Assembly: GCA_013423325.1 (NCBI GenBank)
Contig: BLJB01000127.1
Location: forward strand, 310,001 to 374,000
Length of the DNA: 64,000 nt
Reading direction: 5' to 3'
Origin: Usnea hakonensis
Lineage: Eukaryota > Ascomycota > Lecanoromycetes > Lecanorales > Parmeliaceae
The position numbers and the translations under genes are program-made. The notes beneath the pieces are model-generated. The model had not been told where the DNA came from and did not search any database. It saw only the letters and a list, made by a program, of their open reading frames with translations. Below are positions 31,314 through 43,675 of this stretch, piece after piece; positions within the stretch are counted from its first letter, which is position 1; each line of letters begins with the position of its first letter.

Positions 31314-34300
31314 ATGGGATGGGTTTGCAGGATTGTGATTGGAAGTACAAGCACACGTGGGCGTGCAATGGCCTTATTGCTCTGTACACCTACACTTACA
31401 AGCATCTTGATGACGCGGTCCAGGCTTGGTACTAGACTTCTGTATTAAATTTCCCTGATCTGTTCTTGCGTGGTGGATGCATTTTGGGAGTTAAAAGAGA
31501 AATCAGCAAATACTCAGGAACCTTTCCCGATTAACTAATCAGGATTGCACTCTCTTCAGTCTTAGACGCCGTGCCACCTTCCTGAGTAGTGACACACCCA
31601 CCCACAACATTTCATATCTCTCCTCCATCTCCTCTCCAGTCACATCGGCAAGTCTTGCGAGGTTGCCATGATCCCCTTCCGTGCCTAGAAGTCGATAGAA
31701 CGGTCTTTACTCAGTGCTTTTTCAGAACCAGTGCGCAAAGTCCCTCCTAATCGCCAGGGCCACCATAACACCCGGACCATACATTGTCAAGCCTATCTAT
31801 GTCACTTTCGAATCCGAAAATCATTCGTCCACATATCTTCACCACCCAAGTCAACGACAGAAAGAGCAGGGTCCGCCACATGTGCTATCATCGAACATCG
31901 TCCAAGCGCTTAACAGTAATTCTAGCCTGGGTATGCGTGGAAGGAATAAGGTCAATGCATGCAGGCGCCCCCACGAGCTTGCGCTACATTTGACCACATC
32001 GGAGATCGCTAAGATGAAGGAGCATATGCGGTTCGGTTCGTTATGGCGGCGAACCTTTACAGTCTTCCATGTCTGGCTTATGGGCCATTCCCCTTGGTGC
32101 ACCTCTAGCCCGATTTCTTCACCACACCTCTGTGGCCGCTTTGCAGGACGAGGATGTATCTCAGCTCCGTTGTCGCAGCCACGGCTTATTCCCAGCGCAA
32201 AAACAAAGAGGCATAGCAAGAGTACTCTGAAGGAGATGACGGTACATATGCAAAGAGATTCACAGTCTACCATCTTACTATCAAAGCAAAGTGATCTGGA
32301 TCAGCCCAGAGGATAAGAAATACAAGAACAAGTACTTTCCAAATGCAGTTCATCGCCATTTCCCACCATCTGATACCCAAATTAAGGACCGGCACGGGGC
32401 AAGACGACGATCCTCTAGTGGCTAATAGGATTCATGATTACTCTTCACTCCTGCACGTCACCCGGGTCTCTTTGGATGAAGGCTGTGCTCGAGGACTCAC
32501 AAGGGTCTTCCGAGGTCTCTTTTCATGGGAGGGAGGGGAAAGCGCAAGGGCGAAGGATCTGGGTCGAGGCCAGGGAGTAAGGGCTAGGACCAGCACATGG
32601 GGAGGGGTATTCTTTGCTTTGGCTTGGGGCACGTCGGGTTAGACCTTTTCGGGCTCTCTACTGTGCAAGTATCTCCCAGTTTTCAAGCCTAAGCAATCGT
32701 ACGGAGTACTCCGTACGTATCTGAGACATCACGGAGACATTTCGGATACATGAGCAACCGGCCAACCGCAGTAGTGGTAGTCGTCGCCCTAAGACGGCAA
32801 GACGAGGGCTAAAAGACTAGCGAGAATTGAACTTTGTTCCTGACATGCGGGCGGAGACAGCAGCTAATTTTCTTTGTTTTGACAGTCTCCGCTTCACGCT
32901 TGAAGTCAGTCGACAACTTTATGCTTTTGACGGCGTGGCGACTTGACATTTTGACAGCTTGACAATGACAGCTTCACCCTTGCAAGTCCTGGGATGAATT
33001 GGACTTCTGACTCGAAATCCCTGATGCTTGTTATCAAGTCGCGAAGCGCATAAGAGAAAGGCAACAGGCAAATTTGCAAGACTGCAGTTGAAGACCTACA
33101 ACTAGCTACCTCAACACCAACTTGGCGGCCGAGAAAAAGCGAGTAAGCGAGCAAGCGAGTACATTCTTATTATTGTCAATAACTAATGTGAAGCTACCAA
33201 ATATCTGACTTTTGTGACAGGTTTCAATTCTCCACAATTCTCAAACTTGAAGCGCTATCCCAAATTCTAAGTTTACCTTAATAGATGATCGTCGGTTTTA
33301 GCAATTTGAGATGCAATAAATGCATTAGTCCTAGCTGCCAACCTGGTCCAATAGTAAAGTATACTGCCGATAAGAAAGTATACTACCTCACACACTATAA
33401 TAGCATCACAAATTCAACACGGCCGCCTGATCTACCTATCTATTGAATCGTTCAACGCTCGGATATCAAATAAACTTGCATTCGCAACGAGTTGGTGGTG
33501 ACTTTAATCAGATTAGTGGGAGGCTGGCGACATCAATCGAGAAATGAAGCTTTGCTAATAAGAGTCATTATTTGCAAGAGCCTTCGTGTGCATGCAAGGC
33601 ATTCCTGGCAACCTCTGGGACATAAGGAAGCTGCTGAAGGTGATAAAAGGAAAGCACCGATAATCGGCGATACGTTGACGGTCTAATTACCATTTCGGAG
33701 AGCTACCGTGAGGGGGATGGTTACTGACATCCTTGTCCCTCTAAGGCTAGGCCATATAATCATCTTCCCCTCACCTCCACGGCGGATGTCACCTTTTAAG
33801 TCGGTTACACAAGGCTCACAAGCCATCTTTGTCCCCGTCAAAGACTCCGTATAAGGCGCGCTCTGAAAGACTTCAAAGAACAGAGCCTCACTCCATCTGG
33901 CAGCCTGATTGGGTTGTAGGGGAACCCTGGGTACACTCACGAGTAAGAAACTTCGTTGGCTGGGAATGTTCAGAACTAGGCACAGCCCTCGCGAAGCACT
34001 CCCACTAGACTGAAACCTATCATGACCAGCAAGTGGACACTCAAGAGTCATTCAAGCCTTTGCAGGATATAGTCGATGCCAGAAGCAGTAAGTGGGCGGG
34101 ACTCTCTTTCCCCAATGGCTCAGATTGATCGTCCATCAACACAAACGATGCACGCGGGATTACAGACCTCAATCCGCTCACTCCAGCTGGAACTCAATTC
34201 TTGCTAATACTCTTATCAGTGCTAAATACCGACAGTTTTACCAACGATAGGAGCAGCACATCGGAGGAAAGAGATTGCACTTATGTCGCAAATAATGACT

Positions 34301-35540
34301 CACTACGGCCATTTCGGAAAAGACCGGAGACGAGGAATCGACTTAAATGTCAACTTTTGTGCCGCAAGGCGCAGAAACGCAGTGTGGAGATATACTAAGC
34401 GCTAATTCTGCGGAGCCAACATCGTAGCGCAGAATCATGGTCGATTGACATTACCAAAGGTCGATGCCCTTCACAGAAGCATGCATCTAGGCAGCCACAG
34501 AGGTATTGATGCGTTCCTTAACCAGACGCACGGACACGAGAACAGCCGTTGCCAATTTCCATTCTAGATTTCAGAGTAAAGCGCGAACAGCACTTCGCGG
34601 ATAACACGATATTGTCAGAATGTCAGTGCCAAGACTAGCCACAGATATCCGGCTTGTGGCGAAGAGGAGTGCGAGCACAGCGACATGGTGAAGCTTCCAC
34701 TACAGCATGACGGCAATTAGAGGCCAGTCGTTTTGTGGATTAATTTTCATCGGGCGAGCGATGACGAACGCATTCAAAATGAATCCAAGTTCCAAGGCAT
34801 AGGATCCAACAGCAATCGCAATCAAAAGCATCGATACTGATATCTTGACCTCGTCTGGAATCTGTGCTATTGTGATCAAGAACCATGCTTCCCCCAGGAC
34901 CCTTTTGTCGTACCACTTGCCTGTACAAGACAAAAACACCTTGATTCGCAGTGTATGGTACCAATCGGATATCAGCATCCTTTGGGGGAGCCACTGTTCT
35001 CAACCCGAGCAACATGAGAGTGGATTGATGGGTTTCTCTCCCCCCAAATCTCGTCGTGATCCGCTAATTAGCAGCTCCACCTCCCAGAGATCCCAATCCT
35101 AAGAAATGGACGAAATTCGGAAAACCCAACCACCCCTTCTATCGGGAATGTATCTGCTCGAGAGTGGGCCCAACGCACCGCGCTGTGGTTCCTGGATGAT
35201 GGGCGTATGCAGCTGAGAAAACGGGTTCAGATAGCCTTTGAATCCCCCGTCGAGGTTTCGAATGTTTGCTTCGAATCCTCCCTGTCCTCGGCTCTTCTTT
35301 TTTTTTTTTTTTTTCCTTTTCGCAAACCTGCCACGTACCATACGTGTTTTTTTGGCCATCGAGAATTGTTTGTTCCACAAGTCCTCGAAGATCGAAATAC
35401 AAAAAGGGTCCCACTTACTATGCTCTTTTTTTTGTCACCCTCCCCCTTTCGCAACGTCGTAGTTCATTTGTTGATGGGAAATAAATATCTCTTGTTCGCT
35501 CAAGAAATATCGAAACGCAACAAGGTTATTGCTAGCAGCC
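31314..35540. other. Gene-poor 4.2 kb region
   Basis: No confident gene. A minus-strand frame at 31851-32273 starts with a leader-like hydrophobic stretch (RVLLLCLFVFALGISRG) and holds many cysteines, but its C-terminal half has no recognisable order. A minus-strand frame at 34700-34978 codes a two-helix membrane-like piece (VSMLLIAIAVGSYALELGF) that might be a gene fragment. AT-rich sequence lies at 33170-33430 and a long T run at 35298-35316. An 8-bp inverted repeat GCGGAGAC/GTCTCCGC lies near 32850-32893. Confidence 0.4.
31851..32273 (-). CDS. Doubtful small cysteine-rich protein with a leader-like N-terminus
   Basis: An open frame of 140 residues. The first ~32 residues contain a hydrophobic core (RVLLLCLFVFALG) that could be a signal peptide. 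The remainder has about seven cysteines and no family motif. A plus-strand frame of 200 codons overlaps it, and neither has homology I recognise. It is listed only because nothing else occupies this stretch. Confidence 0.15.
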   Translation of the reverse strand: MVDCESLCICTVISFRVLLLCLFVFALGISRGCDNGAEIHPRPAKRPQRCGEEIGLEVHQGEWPISQTWKTVKVRRHNEPNRICSFILAISDVVKCSASSWGRLHALTLFLPRIPRLELLLSAWTMFDDSTCGGPCSFCR

Positions 35541-36156
35541 ATGTCTGTGACCAACTTGAATAAAACCTCCGGCGTCGCGCCTGAAAAGGAGACGTTGAAA
35601 GAAGACCAAGGCCCTCCCAAGACTTTGGAAGAAATTATCACTATTACCGTAAGCAATCACTCTCACCACCCTCCCCCACATCTTGCCCCCTCTCACCCCC
35701 AAGAAAGAACGTGTATCTTTTCCCAATGGCTCCTGCATGCCCCCAAAACGAAGAAAAGGAAAAACCAAAACCACAACCAAAAACAAAGAAGATCTCAACT
35801 AACCACACCCCCTTCCTTCCCCACCCCCGCAGAAAGACATCAAACTCGCCCTCTGGGACATCGAACGCTACGTCCAACACCCATCCCCGCCGTCAGACAC
35901 GAAAAACCAAAAAGCCAGAGCCGTAGGCGGAGGCGCCAGAGGGGGAGGAGGCGTCATGAAACAGCAGCTCGAGGCTCAGGTGATGAGGATAAAGGGGGAT
36001 ATGGTGCACTTGCAGCGGATGCTGCTGGAGGAGAGGGAGGTTTTGAAGGGGCATGAGGGGGGAAGTAGGGGGAGGGAGGAAGAGGAGGAGGAGGAGGACG
36101 ACGACGACGACGACGAAGGGATGATGTTTAGGTTAGAGTTGGGGGGGGAGGTATGA
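35541..36156 (+). CDS. Small two-exon protein with coiled coil and acidic tail
   Basis: Exons 35541-35648 and 35833-36156 give 143 residues. The 184-nt intron is phase 0 with donor GTAAGC and a C-rich tract ending in CGCAG. The upstream in-frame Met (35529) is also possible. The protein reads MSVTNLNKTSG at the start, a helical IKLALWDIERYVQ segment, a Gly-rich linker, then an amphipathic helix (MKQQLEAQVMRIKGDMVHLQ) and a Glu/Asp-rich tail. The coil suggests a subunit or adaptor of a complex. I do not recognise the family. The intron signals and the frame continuity across it are the main evidence. Confidence 0.55.
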
Positions 36157-36952
36157 TGGTGTTGAAAGGGATGGTTGGAGGAGGGATGTAGTGCGGATTG
36201 AGAGCTTTTGAGCCACGACAATCCGATCTTGGCACCTTGGGTTCAGACAGCTCGATTCCGTATTTTAATACTTGCTTGAGGGGGGTGGATTCGACGGATG
36301 GACAGCGAGTTTGGTCTATAAGATTTTCTCTTAACCTGGGCGACGCGTTTGTCTCTATCAAGCTGCAGGATTTTTTCCATTCCTTCTTGTCATTCTTGGT
36401 TCTGTTTTCAAAGTCGAGCAGCGCAAGCATTGCGACTATCGGCGAGATCACTTCCTCAATCACGTGTGTAGTACAACCACTGCGTTGTTTTCTCTATGTC
36501 TTGTTGTACTGTGCGTACATTCTTTTTCTTTTCTTTTCTTTTCTTCTAATGCGCTGTACTTCTTTTCTTTGGTATAACGGGGGTTACATTCTGGGGGCAA
36601 GTGTTTATGGGGTGTTACTTTTGGAGAAGAGGGTTTGTGCGCGATAAGTAGGGAGATGGGGGAGGTGGGGAGAGAGAGGGGGAGAGGGGGGGGAGAGGGA
36701 GAGGCGCGAGGTCGAAGATTATGTGGAGAGGATGTGAGGAGCATTAAGGCAAGAAAGAGGGAAGCGTCAAGTCCACTAGATCTTGAAAGACAGAGGGAAT
36801 CTGTGAGCAGAAAGGGCACGAATGGTACAACTTGGCGGTTCGAGCTCGAGGTGGGTCGAAATTGGATCCGTTCCGGAAGCCAAGCGGGAATTCGCGTTGC
36901 AAGCATTACAGAGTCATTTAGTAAAGAGTTTGTGGTGTTGTTCGCACTAGCG
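36157..36952. other. Intergenic, tail-to-tail
   Basis: This lies between two convergent small genes. It contains a TTTTCTTTTC repeat near 36525-36545 and a G/A-rich stretch at 36645-36715. No gene is seen. Confidence 0.5.
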
Positions 36953-37546
36953 TCAGCCGCTAACCGTGGCTTCAAGGACCGAGGCGACACTGATCTCCCC
37001 AGACGCCAGGTTGACCCCCTCGCCCCTGAACAGTATAAAGGTGCAAGCCCTGTGTCTCAGAAATATGGACAGGTGCTCGTACAGCCAGAATGTCAGAACT
37101 TGAAACTCCCCCCATTCAAGACCGGGTCTCCGAGGGACGTAGGCTGGTCCTGGGTCGATGATGTACTCTAGATCGTGGTAGGATGTTTGCGTGAGGTTGC
37201 GATATTTCTTTTTCTTACGAAGGGGGACTGGAGTTTGGGGTCCGAACAGGGTGGCATGGTCCTGGACTTGCTCTTTGGCGGCTTTGAGGAGTTGGTTGAG
37301 ATCATCGGGCGGGACTGGCTCGCCGAGGATAATGTAGACGCTGAGGTTGGAGCCGATGCCGTAATCTGTTCCCCTTGGAGGTGGGCTGGTTAGGTTTTGA
37401 GGTTGGATCAAATTTGCCGGTTGTAGAATTTCCGGTGTTCCTTGGTTGATTGGGTTGGATCTTGGCGTGTTGGATGACTCGAGTGAGGCAGATTGCACTG
37501 CAAATGGCAAGACAATTAACATCAATAATGCTCGTAGTTGGTGCAT
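36953..37546 (-). CDS. Secreted protein of unknown family
   Basis: An in-frame Met exists at 37636, but the Met at 37546 begins a clear signal peptide (MHQLRALLMLIVLPFAVQSA), so that start is preferred, giving 197 residues. After a Pro/Asn-rich stretch there is an ordered domain: YGIGSNLSVYIILGEPVPP, DDLNQLLKAAKEQV, then LEWGEFQVLTFWLYEHLSIF and RACTFILFRGEGVNLASGEI. The strand-helix-strand-helix-strand order resembles a small alpha/beta secreted fold. There is one cysteine in the mature part, so no disulfide core. I recognise no family. Candidate extracellular or wall protein. Confidence 0.6.
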   Translation of the reverse strand: MHQLRALLMLIVLPFAVQSASLESSNTPRSNPINQGTPEILQPANLIQPQNLTSPPPRGTDYGIGSNLSVYIILGEPVPPDDLNQLLKAAKEQVQDHATLFGPQTPVPLRKKKKYRNLTQTSYHDLEYIIDPGPAYVPRRPGLEWGEFQVLTFWLYEHLSIFLRHRACTFILFRGEGVNLASGEISVASVLEATVSG

Positions 37547-39369
37547 ACTGACAGAATCAAACGATTGACACCAAAGGAAGCCTGGGCCAGAAGGCTTTGA
37601 AGAGCTCGCAGAGGGAACAGATTTTGTTATCTTCACTTGGAGGTCGTGTCGCCTCCATGGCGGCTACTTTGATATGGGGTGTAAGCGACATGCGACGGGA
37701 AGGTGGCTCTACTTGTAGCGGAGTTTCAGGAGCACGTGGCCAATACAAGAGAATAGAAGAGATTTGGCGTCAATTGGATGCTTGTCATATGGTGAATGAA
37801 TGAGTAGAAAGGATGACAGATGATCGATCGTCAAGCATGAATTCTCGGAGAAGGCGATCCGAATTGTTTCGAAACAAAGGACGGACCGCTCTGGCACCAA
37901 GGATCATCTTCGACTTCAATCTCAAAGCGGTGAATGTTGCGAGTTTTATTTTGGGTATATACCTTACTGTAGAAGGATCGAAGCAGAAGGAATGGGTGGA
38001 AGCTAATGGGGTCGGCTGGCTGTGATGGAAGCGGCAGTGGCCCACTCAAGAATCCGCATCAGCATCTGAATGAAGGGCTTTCTATCTGCAATCTTGAGCT
38101 CTGCGTGATAGCGGCACATAATAATATTTGGTATCCTTTATACAATTGCTTACCTGTTTATTATAATAATGGGCCGTGGGGCCGTAGATAGGATGTGGTG
38201 CAGACCTAGAAAGAGGCCGAGCAATGTTCAAAATAAATGCTCGCTTACTGTTATAGGCTTAGTCACTCGGGGAGGCGGCCCCTAAAGGACTTAAATTCCT
38301 TCTAGTGACACACTCACACAGTTTCACCGGCGGAAGACCAACATCGAATTCTACACAGCCTTCATCATCTCATCAATTAGTTCTAGCACAGCCCCACACA
38401 TGCCACGATAATCCCATACCCCTAATCAAGAAACCATTTGGTTATCATCACATCATCTAATCGAGGCAGTATTCTGTACTCTAAATTGCAACAATCGTTT
38501 CCTATAGTAAGAGTCAGATCAATTATACGAGGTTATGAGAGTGCAGCGAGAAGTTGTCCTCTGCATCTAACGGGTAGCGTTATGTGGAACGAGATCGCTC
38601 TGCATGCTGAGTCGGAGAGGATCTTGTGAGAAGTCCTCTTACCCGCATCAATGTCTCTTATTTTGCATGCCTTTGGCGGATATGTTGGGGTAATGTAGAT
38701 CTGGCCAAAGATCCAAGGGACCAAGGCGGAGCTGCGAGCCTTCTTCCTTCTTCCCCCGGATTTTTTGGCTTTTGATGGAGCACCTCTATTTCATATGAAG
38801 TCAATTTACACCAACATGACAAGAGTGGACATCTTTCACAGTAAAAGTTGTTGTTGGTATCAAGACTCAATCATTTCAGCCTCCTCAGTCGGAGCAATGC
38901 ACCGATATAGAAGGTCACACGGCCTTTAATCTGCCGCCCCTACTATCATATTTCATCACTAATTGCATCGTTACCATCATATACAATTCCTGTCATTATT
39001 GCATTGGCTTCAATTCTTTGTATCCAAGGCCCCTGTACCCTGACCGGCTCTATACCTCGTCTGCAGCCCAGAGGCGCAATAACAACAATCTATGCAAAAG
39101 TATGTTCGAAGGGCTTACTGAATATCAGTAAGAAGAACTCCGCCCCTTCGCGCGGGTAGCTGGCGCCGAGCGCTCTGTCAATTCCCACACACCACCCATC
39201 TTGGTCCTGTACCGTATTACCCTCTAAAAAAGGATTCGGATTCCCTATTTGGGGGTCATTTGCGCCCTCAATCCTTTCATCTATATTTGAGATATGTTCC
39301 CAACCATGCTGTCGCTGCCCTCACTTACATAACGACCGCCGCTGGCCTTTACACTCGGCAAGTATCAAC
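37547..39369. other. Intergenic, head-to-head, 1.8 kb
   Basis: A divergent spacer between the secreted-protein gene and the disordered 355-aa gene. Only short frames are present, none with recognisable motifs. No repeat of note. Confidence 0.45.
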
Positions 39370-40437
39370 ATGGCTGGCTCTGAAGAATTGGTAGATCTGT
39401 CACTCTTCGCAACCTCACCGACCATTAACCCCAATTTCGCTTTAGCCGACGTCCCGGGGCAACAGTACAACAGTCAACTAGATGTACGTTCTTTGAGAAA
39501 CTTCAGTCGTCCTCTGCCAAGAGACTACTCATCGAAACCTCTCCCACCTCTTCCTCGACGACGGAGATACCCGACACCACGACGTTGCGACATCGAGTCT
39601 CATTGTATAATTAATCGAATCAAGAGATCCAGAAGCAACGAGCAGTCTCCTACCCAGAACATCGACGTACCTCCACGACGAAATCTGACCTCACCAACCT
39701 TCCCATTGGGCACTTCGGCTTACCAAGAGAACACGTTAATGCAACGGCGGAACCCAATTTCGCCACCTCCCCAACTCACCCTTTCAGCCCCACCGTCAAA
39801 CTCTCGAAGCCTAAGTACGGCTTCGGCAATGGTATGGATGCCAGAAGAGCAGATGTGGCTCATCTCTGGTGAGGTGCAGAGAGATGTCATTTCGAGTCAT
39901 GAACCGAACGCAGCGCCGCCAGCTTACACCCCAGCTTATGCGTCGAGGAATATCACACGCTCCGAACCTTCTCCTACCATTCAGTACCAACATGACCTCA
40001 CACCACCTTTGTCACCTGTTCAGGTTCAGCTGGAGCGACTCCTTGAGCAGCACCGACGTGAGCCACTTCCACAGCCGCCATCACTTGTACGAGACGAGGA
40101 GAGATTCTCACCACTATTCCAAGAAGCCATGAACTCCGTTCCGATGATGGATACTACGGACGATACTTCTCCATCTTTATTCGCTGATCCACCGGGAAAG
40201 GAGAGACCTCACACTGCGAACAGTTCAACTCTGCGGCCACAGAACTCGACCGCCATGGACCAGAGGTCAAGATCTGCATCTCTTGGTAGCCACCGTGCTC
40301 ATACGAGGAATGTTTCATCGAGTACTAGGAGCTTTCATACCGCGGTGGAGGATTTTCATAATGACACGGATTCTGCTCCACAGTCATGGTCCGGTCTGGC
40401 TCGGAAGATTGCGAGACCGGCATCTTTGACGGATTGA
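39370..40437 (+). CDS. Disordered Pro/Ser-rich protein
   Basis: A 355-residue unspliced frame, almost entirely low-complexity. It has Pro/Arg stretches (SSKPLPPLPRRRRYPTPRR), one ordered-looking island with two Trp (ASAMVWMPEEQMWLISGEVQ), a PPAYTPAYA motif of the PPxY type that could bind a WW domain, and Ser-rich tails. There are no TM segments and no enzyme motif. Such proteins often serve as scaffolds in signalling or polarity, but nothing here proves it. The sequence after the stop (40570-40870) stays open in another frame and could be a further exon; I found no convincing splice pair. Confidence 0.6.
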   Translation: MAGSEELVDLSLFATSPTINPNFALADVPGQQYNSQLDVRSLRNFSRPLPRDYSSKPLPPLPRRRRYPTPRRCDIESHCIINRIKRSRSNEQSPTQNIDVPPRRNLTSPTFPLGTSAYQENTLMQRRNPISPPPQLTLSAPPSNSRSLSTASAMVWMPEEQMWLISGEVQRDVISSHEPNAAPPAYTPAYASRNITRSEPSPTIQYQHDLTPPLSPVQVQLERLLEQHRREPLPQPPSLVRDEERFSPLFQEAMNSVPMMDTTDDTSPSLFADPPGKERPHTANSSTLRPQNSTAMDQRSRSASLGSHRAHTRNVSSSTRSFHTAVEDFHNDTDSAPQSWSGLARKIARPASLTD

Positions 40438-42426
40438 TTGCTCAACTTTGTCATGGGCATCCGTCGAGTCAACGAGACATTCAGGCGTCGCCAGGAAGAT
40501 ACATTGGAAAAATGACCTATCAGTCGAAGGCGTTGCTTAATTTCAACCTGTCTCTATTACGGATACAGACAGAATGGCAGGCCTCGGTCGTTACAAGAAG
40601 GTTCTTACTACAAGCCTGATCTTTACACAGGAGCGTCCAGGGGTCATGAAGCGAATGCAACGTCTTGGCGCTCAACCAACAACTCGCCTACTTACAGCAT
40701 TGATCTTGCGCTGGACGAAGCAATTCCCACAATGTGCGCGTATCTTTGCTGTAACGTTCGGCCTTACTCTGCTTCCTCTCAGAATGTCTCTCAGAAGCAA
40801 CAACCGAAGGCCGTACATACACCGTGCCATGCGAGCAGAGTCTTCTCTGGAATTCGACAGGAATGAGACGAGATGTCGCCATTATCATAAATACGTTACA
40901 CGGAGCATTGGCTGGCTCTTCTTGATATATGAGGCAACAGCAGCAGTGGAGTCATCCCTACCGGAAGTCCTTGGACGCGGAGGGACATATATTTTGCGAT
41001 CATGATGATTGGGGGCACGATGTCGGCCATCAATGGCTGCATTGGACAGCATGACCAGGGAGTACTGGATATACGGGATATTTGGTGCCTGGATCTTGTT
41101 CTCAGAAACGCGAGGATTTACATGTGCACTGTCGTACAAAGTCTACTTTCTGCCATCTTATTTTTTCAAAAATGACATTGTATTACTAGCTCTTCGAACA
41201 TTTTGTATGATTACTGTATGGATACATTGATATTTCCACAGACGGCCAGGGTGCATGAGTGGCACACCAACAAAACAGTATCACAAGCATGGGAAAATTC
41301 TCGCTCTCGCCAAGGCGTCATTTATTCATCTCTCAGAAAGTGGGCGCTTAAGATACATGAGATGAAACTCGACTACCTAGACCGTGGGCTGTACAGGAGA
41401 GGGTGCTTCGTTCGTGCATAATAAGGGTTCGGCGATACGCCCGGTCGTTGAGTTACTGCCTGCATGAAAACAAGGATTAGCCCATGGAGAGCAGTAAGGG
41501 GGGTTTGGTGGGAGGGGGTTCCGGCGGGGGGCAAACGGGAGGGGGGGGGGACAAGGACGGGTGATCCACCCCCTGAGCTACCGCAAGTATAGATGTTATC
41601 GAAGTGTGATTGTACAGACAAGTCTGAAACAAAGAGGTTTGTCTCAGTGCGAGACCTGCAGAATTGTGTCTGTACCGTTCTTAGCGAGATGAAGAAACGG
41701 GAAATAGTATCAGTCTTGTAAGGATTATCAGGGATCCTTGACCAGGTATAGATGTAAGTAGTAGACGGAGTAATATCCACTATCGTATTGACGGAAGATA
41801 AGTAATAGATTGGAAACCAAATTAGCTTATATATGAGCTCGTATGATTTTATAGACCACTCCCATCTTTATGAACTGAAATTAGAGATAATATGCTGGTA
41901 TCATACTCCGGCGTATCTCTATATAAATCCAAAGTAGTGTCGTAAATGCTTGTCCTCCAACTCACCTCACCCACCTCTCCCAACCGGCCCCCCCAACACA
42001 CTTAGAGAACCCGCTCACCCTCAACGCAGCCACTATTGACCAAGTGGGCGAAATAGAGCCTTGACGTATCCATTGCTTAGTACTGTGGCGTGTTGTTTGG
42101 GGAGTATGACTCTGCTACTTAAAGATTCCAATTGCCATTATCCGTACGCATTTCCTGGCTGGCTGGGGTTTAATGTTGGTGGATGCACCTCGGCACTAAC
42201 TTGGAGACAGTACCGAAATAAAGCCCTAAATCGATAAGCCGATAACGAAATAGTTTCTCTACAGCCGATCTGCCGTCACAGAACATTGGCTTTTACGGAT
42301 TCCTCGATAATCTTTATTCTTCTAGTATGTAAAGTGTTTAACGAATCCTCCGACACCCTCTCCTGTCTATCAAGAGAGCACTGCTGATCCAGATCTTTTA
42401 TATGGACCCAGGCAACGAGACCTTGT
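40438..42426. other. Intergenic, ~2 kb
   Basis: An uncertain open stretch at 40570-40870 is mentioned with the preceding gene. G-rich low-complexity DNA lies at 41518-41558. The rest shows no coding signal. Confidence 0.4.
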
Positions 42427-42843
42427 ATGCAACCCCCCTCGCAGTCCCTGACACGACAGGGAACATCAAGTTCCGCAACTTCGCCCGCCGGTAGTGCCAC
42501 TTCGTCTTCCACGTCCTTTACATCTTCAGCATCCCTCGTATCCTCCATCCTTGCCCTCTCAGCATCCAGTACTCTACCACCTACCTCCCTAAACCCCCCC
42601 CCGGCCCACCCCCCCTTTCCCTCCAACTCTCTCAGCGCCGGCATCGGTGGTGTCGCAGCCTCCATCGTAGGCCTAGCCATCATCTTCGCGCTCGGCTTGT
42701 TCTTTCTCAGAAAGCGGCGTCCCCAACGTCACCAGAAAGCCCCGCCATACGGAAACGATAAGTCGGTGTCGTCTCCGACGGTGAGACAAACGTCTTTTGG
42801 AACTCAACGCAGAGCAGCAAGCGGAATTGAATGGGAGTACTAG
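42427..42843 (+). CDS. Ser/Thr-rich single-pass membrane protein (Mid2-like layout), possibly partial
   Basis: A 138-residue frame. The first ~55 residues are a dense Ser/Thr/Ala stretch suited to O-mannosylation, then a Pro-rich segment, one transmembrane helix (GGVAASIVGLAIIFALGLFF), a basic stop-transfer (LRKRRPQRHQK) and a ~35-residue cytoplasmic tail. This is the outline of fungal wall-stress-sensor or Mid2-like membrane proteins. There is no signal peptide in the visible frame, so a first exon upstream may be missing; a Met at 42401 in another frame is close by. The family assignment is by layout only. Confidence 0.45.
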   Translation: MQPPSQSLTRQGTSSSATSPAGSATSSSTSFTSSASLVSSILALSASSTLPPTSLNPPPAHPPFPSNSLSAGIGGVAASIVGLAIIFALGLFFLRKRRPQRHQKAPPYGNDKSVSSPTVRQTSFGTQRRAASGIEWEY

Positions 42844-43638
42844 GTCCGAGTTGGACGGGATTGCTAAACCGGAGTTGGAAAATAAAAGAGGGTAGAAGAG
42901 AGGGAGGTATGGGAATTTGTTTGCGGGTGTACGATGTAGCTATGAACGATGTACGGAAACCATTCGGAAAAATTGTCAGACATATTATATCAAAACAGCG
43001 TTCCACCTCGACAACCATCCCTCGCCTCGCAGCATATCCGCGCTCTGGTATCTAACCTGAGGAAGCTACACACGGTCTGTCCTCGCAGACGGACGCAGAG
43101 ACGGCATTCGATGCGCATCGAAGCTCTGCGCTTCTTTTGCCGAAAGGAGGCGAATGTCCCATGACCATGCCCTCCCTCTCTTCCCTTTGTTCTCTCATCC
43201 TCAGCAACCCAAAAACCCCATCCCGTCCTTCCACCCCATTTCGATTCTTCACCGGTGTGGGGGCTGTGTACCCGCCCCGCCCTCCTCTCTTCCACACCCC
43301 GGCCCCAAAATCATCCCCCTTCAAAATCTGCAGGATTCGTCGTCCCTCACCAAAGACACATCCACATCCATCCATCCATCTTCCCCCCTCCCCCTTCACC
43401 CTCCTCTACCACTGCCCCGAATAAACCACTATTGGCTCAGAAGATGCCATATCGCGATATGGTTGGAGGTTAGGTCCGCCGAATTGATGTTCATGTCTGG
43501 ATTTCCCTTTTTTTGCAGGGCGGGACGGCGCGAGGTCATTGGGTAGTATGGCTTGGCTTGGATGATGGATAGCGTGTTTGCGATCTGGGGGGGGGGGGGG
43601 GGGGGGGGGGGGAGGGGGGGGGGGGGGGAAGGGGGGGT

Positions 43639-43675
<37 letters not shown>

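Noticed and set aside
32850..32893. Possible fourth MITE copy (GCGGAGAC/GTCTCCGC inverted repeat)
   Set aside because: Only 8 bp of arm, and the termini and loop of the family are absent.
36635..37171. 178-codon plus-strand frame
   Set aside because: It overlaps the secreted-protein gene antisense and its first part is G/A-rich simple sequence.
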